From positions 1,488,001 to 1,552,000 of the forward strand of contig JAIUPT010000021.1 in assembly GCA_022315425.1 (NCBI GenBank): a stretch of DNA of 64,000 nt, read 5' to 3'. The translations under genes were made by a program, and so were the position numbers. Origin of the DNA: Pseudevernia furfuracea. Lineage: Eukaryota; Ascomycota; Lecanoromycetes; Lecanorales; Parmeliaceae. Positions 56,937 through 64,000 of this stretch are shown in pieces. Under the pieces are notes generated by a model. It had not been told where the DNA came from. It did no database searches and saw only the letters and a program-made list of their open reading frames with translations. Within the stretch, counting starts at the first letter, position 1, and each line of letters starts with the position of its first letter.

Positions 56937-59900
56937 GATCCCAAGACATGTCCTCCTGCGAAATCACTCCATCTCCTGACTTCACTTGGCACTTCACCCG
57001 CTTTCCGCAGAGGTATCTTCTCACTCATAGCTCGTGCGAAGAGGAGCGCCGTCTGGAACGTTTGAATACGTTAGCATGCTCATGTAAAGGACCGTCAGGA
57101 CGCTGAAAAAAGGGGAATGCCGATCTCACCTGAGGCTCCATGAACAAAGGTACGCCAAAGTCAACCGCGTTCCTGCGCATAACGTAGTCCTGATCCAGTA
57201 GGCTGTCCGCTCTAGCGGCGGCGAGGTTGAAAACGCCACGGATGTCGTATTCTCGAAACACTTCTCTCAAAGCGCGCTTGTCTTCTGTGGGGAACTCGAT
57301 GACTTTTACTTCGCATCCGTCCTTGACTGCCGATTCGAGATGGTCCTTGACTTCTTCGTTGGCGGCGAAGAATTTGTATCCGAGCGGCTTCAGGTAGTCG
57401 ACGATGCCGGCCAGTTGCGGCTTGGAGACATCTCCGCCGAAAAGAAGCCCCTCTCCGGGTAATGGTAACCGGAAGTTCATGGTCGATTGCAGAGACGTCC
57501 AGTATGCTTCGACAAGGTCTGTACCGAAACAGGCGATCTCGCCGGTACTGGCCATTTCCACACCGAGAAAGGGGTCTGCCCCGGGGAGGCGACCCCAGGA
57601 GAATTGTGCCACTTTCGTCGCGACGTAGTCTCTCTTCTCGGCCATCAGGTCTACTGGCTCAGGGACGTTTTGGCCGGCCAGGGCTTTGGTTGCAACGTCG
57701 ATGAAGTTCGTCCCGAGGACTTTGCTAACGAAAGGGAAGGATCTGGAGGCTCGGAGATTGCACTCGATGACCTTGAGAGCAGGTTCACCGCCTTCGGGGT
57801 CGTCCGCTTTGATGATCTGCATGTTAAAGGGGCCGGTGATGGACCAAGCCTTGGCTACCTTCTCAGCGATTTCTTTAATGCGAGCCATGGTACGGTCATC
57901 CAGGTTTACGGGTGGGAGAACTAGTGTCGCGTCACCACTGTGAACACCAGCGTTTTCCACGTGTTCAGCTACTGAGTGGACAAGTAGCTTTCCCGCAGAG
58001 CCAACGGCGTCTACGTCGATCTCCTGCGCTCCTTCAATGAATTTGGTGATGACCACTGGATGGTCACCAGACACGGAGCTTGCGTTTAGCAGTTTTTCCT
58101 TCAGGTCTCCGTGGCTGCGTATCACATTCATCGCTGCTCCGGAAAGAACGTAGCTTGGTCGGCAAAGGACCGGGTAGCCCACACTGTCAGCAAAAGCCTC
58201 AGCCTCAGGAAACGATTTCAGCTCGGCCCACGCTGGCTGGTCGACATCAATGCTGTCAAGTATTTCGGAGAACTTGGAACGGTCCTCGGCCCGGTCGATA
58301 TCCAGAGGATTTGTGCCGAGGATCTTTGCGTGGCCGGTCTCTTGCAATCGCAGCGCAATGTTTTGCGGAAGCTGGCCACCGACTGATACCACTACATTGG
58401 CTGCGGATTCCAACTCGTAAATATCCATGACCCGCTCGTAGCTGAGCTCTTCAAAGTAAAGCTTGTCGGCGGTATCAAAGTCGGTGGAATAGGTTTCTGG
58501 GTTGTAGTTGATCATGACTGTTGGCTTCCCCATGGCCTTGAGAGCAAGGGTAGCATTGACCGCACACCAATCGAATTCGACTGAGCTTCCAATTCGGTAA
58601 ACACCGCTTCCGAGGATGATTGTGCCATGATCATCAAACGTCACGTCGTGGCTGGAAGCGTTGTAAGTAGTGTAGAGATAGTTAGTCTAAAAGCACAAAC
58701 CATTAGCATTGATGGCCCTCGATGCAGTGATTCGGTTCATGCACGCACCTCAGCCGGGAACTCAGCTGCCAAGGTGTCGATCTTTTTGACCCAGGGTTTC
58801 ACACCCATGCTCTTCCTACGAGAGCGGACTTCGTCTTCGGTACAACCCAAGGCAAGCGCAATTTGGATGTCACTGAAGCCTTGCTGTTTCGCTTTGAGTA
58901 CCAGTTCCTTCCGCAAACCAAACAGACTACCAATGTCTTCCAGCTCGTGTTGCGTGTCCACAATGTCCATCAATTTGTGAAGAAACCATTTGTCAATCTT
59001 GGTCAGGTCGTGAACACGGTCAACAGTGTACTTTTCATGCATCAAAGCTTGTCCAACGGCAAGCCAGCGGCGATCTTTGTAATTTCGTCAGCGATCATGT
59101 TTTGGCGCTGACGGGTTTGAAGGAAACTATACCTGTTGGATTTCGTAGAGCATCGTCTAGGTCATCGAACTTGTCTCCTTGAAATCCGTTGTAGCTAGGA
59201 TCGACCTGTCTAATTGCTTTCTGGATGCTCTCCTGCCAGGTTCTGCCTATAGCCATTACCTCTCCGACACTTCTCATCGCAGATCCGATGTGGCGGTCAA
59301 CATGTTGGACTGTTCAGGAACATTAGCTTGGTAATAACAATCGTGCAAGTCCACGCACATTTCTTCAAGTCCCAGCGAGGTCTAAAACAAAGTAAGTGTC
59401 AGCACAGCATGAACTGAAGCACTGGGAGAAACGTGAGGAAGATCCAGGGAACACAACACTTCAGTTACTCCTCCCAAAGATTGCAAAAACCCTAGTGGAT
59501 ACTCACATTTTAGTTACAACATAATCCAGACTCGGCTCGAAGTTTGCTGTGGTGGTTTTCGTGACGGCGTTGGGTAGCTGAGGCAGAGTGTAGCCCAAGC
59601 CCAACTTGGCAGCGACATAGGCAAGTGGGTAAGCCGTGGCCTTGGAAGCCAAGGCAGAGGACCTAGATAGACGAGCGTTGACTTCTATGACTCGATAATC
59701 AAGACCATCCGGCTGCAAAGCATATTGCACGTTGCATTCACCGCACACGCCTAGATGGCGAACGATCTTGATTGCCGCTGTGCGAAGCATATGGTATTCC
59801 TGGCATGAGTTTAGTCTGCGGCAAAACAAGACAAGACAAGAAGCTAATTACTTCATCACTAAAGGTTTGTGACGGTGCTATCACTATGCTGTCCCCAGTA

Positions 59901-61346
59901 TGGACTCCGAGAGGGTCGAAATTTTCCCTGTCACATCACTTTAGCGCTTCATTTTGAGCATGTCCCTTTTGATATAGGGGCATACATATTGCAGACAGTG
60001 ATACAATCTTTCGCAGTCAGCGGCCAGAACATTTGAAAGGCGCAATGAAAACGTACTATTTGCCCTGTCACGTACAACCTCATACTCTGCCTCCTTCCAG
60101 CCCTTGAGGGATTTTTCTACTAGAATTTGAGGCGACAGTGATAAAGACCTCGCAGATAGGTTGCGAAGCTCCTCCGGATTATTTGCGAAGCCACTGCCCA
60201 GGCCTCCCAGTGCGTAGGCGGATCGTACGATGATCGGGTAGCCAACGGTCTCTGCAGCCTCAAGCGCCTCATCCACGGTATTCACGGCAAGACTTTCGGC
60301 AATAGGTATGTCTATTTCTTTCAGCGCTTTCGCACTGTCATGCCCCTATTAGCAATTGCTCCCGCAAGAGTTCCAACCTCCGCTCCTTATGTGACCGTAC
60401 CAGAGTAGATCTCACGTACAATAAATCTCGATCTTCGCTTGTCTCTAGTGTTTTTATGCTTGTTCCTAGGACCTTGACACCATATTTTTCGAAGATGCCC
60501 ATCCTATCCATCTGCATGAAGGACTGGTAGTCAGCGTGGCTTACTGAAAATCGGATGAGGTGCAAGACGAGTATGTGGAAAAGAGCGCCCCAAAACATGT
60601 CCTGCCTCAGATCTTTGCCTCAACCAACTAGGGAGATGCTAGAAATGTACGCACCTGCACTCCGAGATTCAGGGCCGTCTGACCTCCGAATGCCAGCATG
60701 ATTCCATCAGGCCTCTCTTTCTCAATCACATGAGTGACATACTCCGGCGTGACGGGAAGATAGTAGACTTCATCTGCCAGCTTATGATCTGTCTGTATAG
60801 TAGCAATGTTGGGATTGATAAGGACCGAGGCGACATTCTCCTCTTTCAGTGCTTTAAGTGCTTGTGAACCTATGCACCCAATGAATTAGCATATTTTGAC
60901 GTGGAGAGCACAGCAGACTTTCGCATACCAGAATAATCAAATTCCCCCGCCTGTCCGATGCTCAGCCCTCCACTGCCAATGACCAGTACCTTCTTAACAT
61001 CTACCAACTCGAGCTCTCCCGCACTAGCAACGTATGAGGCAGTGATTTTGGACCCTTGGGCCTCTTGGGGTGTCGCGGACCGGATTGCAGAGCTTGAGAT
61101 GCCTTTTGTAGAGTTATTTTTCAAGGGTCTGGTGGAGGAGGGCGCGTAGCGAACGCTGCGTCGAGCGAGATGTGGTGCGAGAGAGGCGGAAGTGAAAGAT
61201 CTCGTCGAAGAGGGTATCGATGGTACGGTGGTCGGAGCGCGGCAGATTTGGGAGGAGAGGGATTTGAATTGGGGCTGTGAGTTGATAGTAGAGTAGTATT
61301 GCTGGAGCAGCCTCCTCGAGGGCCTCTCCAGACACTTGAGCGCCAT
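56937..61346 (-). CDS. CPA2: Arginine-specific carbamoyl phosphate synthetase, large chain, mitochondrial; 1193 residues
   Basis: Makes carbamoyl phosphate from ammonia (delivered by the small chain), bicarbonate and two ATP for arginine synthesis. Minus-strand exons are 61346-60929, 60869-60656, 60511-60420, 60334-60057, 60007-59986, 59927-59852, 59799-59517, 59381-59359, 59309-59133, 59074-58749, 58686-57130 and 57052-56937, summing to 3582 nt in frame. A basic Ser/Arg-rich presequence suits mitochondrial import. Then come VLVIGSGGLSIGQAGEFDYSG, the first ATP-grasp half (HTGDSIV, EVNARLSRSSALASKATAYPLA), the linker region (KIDKWFLHKL), the second half (GSGVYRIGSSVEFDWC, IECNLRASRSFPFVSKVLG) and an MGS-like C-terminus. 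Two exons of 22 and 23 nt are notable. No defect. Confidence 0.95.
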
Positions 61347-61941
61347 CGGAAGGCAAGCGGAGAAGACGAGACTGCCTCCGGACAGGAAATGTGCCTTTTC
61401 TTACCCTCTTGGAGCACGGTGTGATTCTCTTCCTCTTCCTGAATTCCCGCAGTGTTGTAAAGCCAGACTCTCAAGGACTGGACGGCAGCCCAGGATTATT
61501 GCACCTAATGACATGGGCGAGGTCTTTAGGCCCGGGGGGGGGGAGGTGGAAGATGGAAAAAGAAGGGGATAGGTATTTGAGGGGCAAGTGGACACTTGAG
61601 AGTTGTTTAGTATATGCTCAAGTGTTGAAGAAGAAAGGAGTGAAAATTTTCATGTGCATGATGAATTGTCGGTTGAACAAAAAAGAAATTTCGCATGTGA
61701 CGTCCCCGATAAAAATTTGAAGTGAATTGACTTCCGAGCCTGCCTCGGACTGGAAGCAATCTCGGAGCCATGCTTCCCCACCATTAAGCGAGCGGGTCGG
61801 TCCGACTGATCTAACCGCTACCGACCTAGCACTATCTCACGCAGCCCTCGCTGAAGAACATGTGGTTATAAATGTGGTTATAAATGGAAGGTATGAGGAA
61901 CGAAAAGACCAACCGTATGAATTCCTGAGACAGTCTACTAA
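61347..61941. other. Intergenic between CPA2 and the methyltransferase
   Basis: Presumed promoter and leader of CPA2. In fungi that leader often carries an arginine attenuator uORF; I did not find one with confidence. A G run lies at 61531-61540. Confidence 0.4.
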
Positions 61942-62718
61942 CTATATCTTGGCAACGACCAGCACGCTGAAATGTGGTACCGTCAGATAATTAGCCCAAG
62001 AGGGACTGCGGAGGCTTTTCAGAACATCCATGTGGATATCTAGGCTATCCACCGATCTCCAAGTCAAAGCGCCCTCTAGCCCACCCTCCCGCGCGGACTT
62101 CTCGTACACGCTCTTTCTTAGATGGTACGCATCGAACTCGACCTTGCCCGTTTTCATCGTTGCATCCAAATGGGTGGCGACCCCTTCTTCAACGTCTCTG
62201 GTAACAGTCACAACCACCTCACCATACTGTGCAGGTCGAGCCGCCAATGCCCTCTCGCTATGGCCCCGAGGATCATCTGTAGGAGGCGGTGTGACGCCAA
62301 TGAAGTGTCCGCTTCCCTTCAAGTTCACCGAAGCGTTGCGAAACATGTTTGCCATTTCCATGCCATTAGATGCATAGTTCAACAGCCAGGCTCCAAACAC
62401 CACGTCGAATGGTCCGTCTCCGTATCGAGTCGGCATGGAGCAATCTGCAACGTGGAAACTCAACCCCTCCAGATTGTTTGATGTGGCGTTGGCGGCATCT
62501 ACCATCCCCTTCGAGATGTCAACGCCGACAACCTGCTTTGCGCCCCATCCGAGGAACTTTTTAGAGTAGTAGCCCGTCCCACAGGCTAGGTCTAAGACTT
62601 TGGCACCTTTGATGAATGGTGCTACGGCTGCTTCGACGTTTGCGTCTTGAAGTATTGCAATGGGAAGCTTCCTCATCTCTTCATAGGTAGCTCCGATGTC
62701 ATCGTATTGGGTCGACAT
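61942..62718 (-). CDS. SAM-dependent class I methyltransferase, 258 residues
   Basis: Intronless frame from ATG 62716-62718. Motif I is VLDLACGTGYYSKKF, motif II region VVGVDISKGMVDAA, and post-I VADCSMP, with FDVVFGAWLLNYA after it: the Rossmann-fold small-molecule methyltransferase pattern (Methyltransf_11/25 type). Length is normal for the family. The substrate cannot be inferred; the proteins are often cytosolic. A TATAAA-like signal is not obvious upstream. No sign of decay. Confidence 0.88.
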   Translation of the reverse strand: MSTQYDDIGATYEEMRKLPIAILQDANVEAAVAPFIKGAKVLDLACGTGYYSKKFLGWGAKQVVGVDISKGMVDAANATSNNLEGLSFHVADCSMPTRYGDGPFDVVFGAWLLNYASNGMEMANMFRNASVNLKGSGHFIGVTPPPTDDPRGHSERALAARPAQYGEVVVTVTRDVEEGVATHLDATMKTGKVEFDAYHLRKSVYEKSAREGGLEGALTWRSVDSLDIHMDVLKSLRSPSWANYLTVPHFSVLVVAKI

Positions 62719-63110
62719 GTTTGCGTGATAATAATATCCAGCGCGTCTTTTGGGGATCGAGTTTGCTGATTTCAGTCATAGATGAATCTATCGATATGTC
62801 ATTCGTGAAATTTCGTGGTTGCGCAGTTTGCGCGGGGGAAAACGTCATGCTGCATGTGTTGCGTCACACCGGTGGATACTTGACTTCCATGGATTTAACG
62901 GAGACTCCTGAGAGTAAATCTTCCTCATCGTACTTTAATGCTGGTCTCATGGATGAATGGCTATCAATCGCTTGTACCTTCCCATAGATAACGCCGTCGC
63001 TTACAAAACGCCACACCAATGAAGCCATCACTGCAGCCACCTCTAACGCTATACCTAACCCATCTCTCGCGGACAATATCTACAATCGAGGCGGGATCTT
63101 CGCAGTGTAT
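62719..63110. other. Intergenic
   Basis: Promoter side of the methyltransferase. Short open frames are not convincing. Confidence 0.4.
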
Positions 63111-63768
63111 TTATGGCCGAGGTACGACTTTCCGTCTGAGGCCCGCATCATAGTCATCACCTCCGCACGTAGCTTCCCCTTCGTCCAAGTCCTCACTCAA
63201 CACAGGCGGCCGATCCACGCACATCGAGCACGGATTCACCCTACAATCACTTAGAGCCACTTCATTCTTCTCACACTCTTCTCGCAACAAATCCGACCTG
63301 AATCGAGGGTTCTTATATCCTTTTTCATTTTCAACGTACAACTCGTGAAGGTAGATGGCTTTGAGGGTTAGGGTTAGTCTCGTGGGCAATCACGGTTAGT
63401 GTGTCTAGATTTGGCGCTCGAGAGGCGACGAGGAACTTCTGCGCCCCGTCGTCTCCTTCTGCGTTCTCAACTATCCAGCTGGTCGCTGCGTGGCGGGGCA
63501 CAAGCCGGCTTTCTTGCAGCTCGCGACGAAAGAGGGACAGGTCGCTTGGAGAATAGAAGCTGGGCCGGAATTTGCGAGGTTGGACGCCCTTGTCCGAGCT
63601 GGGTTTTTTGGCCTTGGAGGGGGCGGACTCTGACTGAGAGGCCTGGATTTCCACGCCCTCCTCCTCGTTATCTCCATCACCTGACTCGTCGTCCTTTGTG
63701 TGGCACGCGCCGCCTGACGGGGTTTCCGAGGTAGAATGAGTACATCCCAGTCCTTTAAGATACTTCAC
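63111..63768 (-). CDS. Small unknown gene, probably frameshifted
   Basis: Two overlapping minus-strand frames both look coding. The first (63768 to about 63380) encodes an acidic Ser/Gly/Glu region and then RKFRPSFYSPSDLSLFRREL. The second (about 63389 to 63111) encodes KAIYLHELYVENEKGYKNP and a Cys-containing tail (CRVNPCSMCVD). They overlap around 63363-63385, where a GGGTTAGGGTTAG telomere-like word lies. A frameshift or an intron that I could not identify would join them. No family recognised. Confidence 0.4.
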
Positions 63769-64000
63769 CCTTCCTTACCCACAAGCTCTCCACCTCAAGA
63801 GCACAGTTTCACCGTCGGAACCGCTAAGAAAGATGACGTTACAGTATCTGCTGGACCAGACCAGGAGAAGACTAGAGGCCAGCGTCAGTGGTAAAAACAC
63901 GCAGATATTAGCACTCGTCGCCGTGCTTTATGAACAACGAGCGTTTTCTGGGTGACTGTACACGGCCTTGCAGCAAAGGGAAAGAGAAATCAACTGCGTT
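63769..64000. other. Right edge, possible 5' end of a plus-strand gene
   Basis: ATG 63833 starts a 40-codon frame (MTLQYLLDQTRRRLEASVSG) ending at about 63953, with a possible GTAAAA donor after 20 codons. Too short to call; a gene may continue beyond the window. Confidence 0.2.

Noticed and set aside
57404..57943. Plus-strand open frames over the CPA2 gene
   Set aside because: Shadows of a strongly conserved coding sequence on the other strand.

Overview
The window is nuclear DNA of a filamentous ascomycete (Pezizomycotina). Protein genes carry several short introns (about 45-160 bp, GT donors, CTAAC/CTGAC-like branch sites). Families typical of that group are present: a 2EXR protein, a fungal laccase, an arginine-specific carbamoyl phosphate synthetase large chain, a PHS-type phosphate permease and a GPH-type sucrose transporter. 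Gene-bearing DNA of normal composition alternates with mutated, partly very AT-rich repeat DNA. I cannot name the genus from the sequence.

Region 1 (1-35 kb) is an accessory, transposon-rich zone. It begins with a 2EXR gene running off the left edge and an unknown protein with two in-frame amber codons. A drug:H+ MFS transporter gene follows whose two halves lie in opposite orientation about 8 kb apart, as expected from one inversion. Between the halves lie an array of GCGAAGC mini-hairpins, a complete but dead copia-like element with 188-bp LTRs and a 5-bp target duplication, an AT-rich relic and a solo LTR. Next come two paralogous unknown genes (one intact with Lys/Glu repeats, one with a single TGA), tandem repeats, a broken gene resembling a fungal Fe(II)/2-oxoglutarate dioxygenase-like family, a palindrome-bearing MITE, a minisatellite, and a large broken tyrosine-recombinase gene with C-terminal C2H2 fingers. 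The last part holds small multi-exon candidates and unidentified broken coding segments.

Region 2 (35-48 kb) has an intact gamma-glutamyltranspeptidase and a phosphate permease, separated by long G tracts and microsatellites, then a dead pogo/Fot1-like transposon.

Region 3 (48-64 kb) is gene-dense: a metallo-beta-lactamase-fold protein, a miniature copia-type retrotransposon, a laccase, a sucrose transporter, the mitochondrial arginine-specific CPSase large chain, a SAM methyltransferase and a small unknown gene. For the GGT, permease, laccase, sucrose transporter and CPSase I reconstructed complete exon sets; in every case the summed exon length is a multiple of three and the reading frame is open.

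These core genes look like independent housekeeping, nutrition and secreted-enzyme genes. I see no obvious biosynthetic cluster. The main unifying process is genome defence: broken elements repeatedly show TGG to TGA and CAA/CAG to TAA/TAG changes, a RIP-like C:G to T:A pattern.
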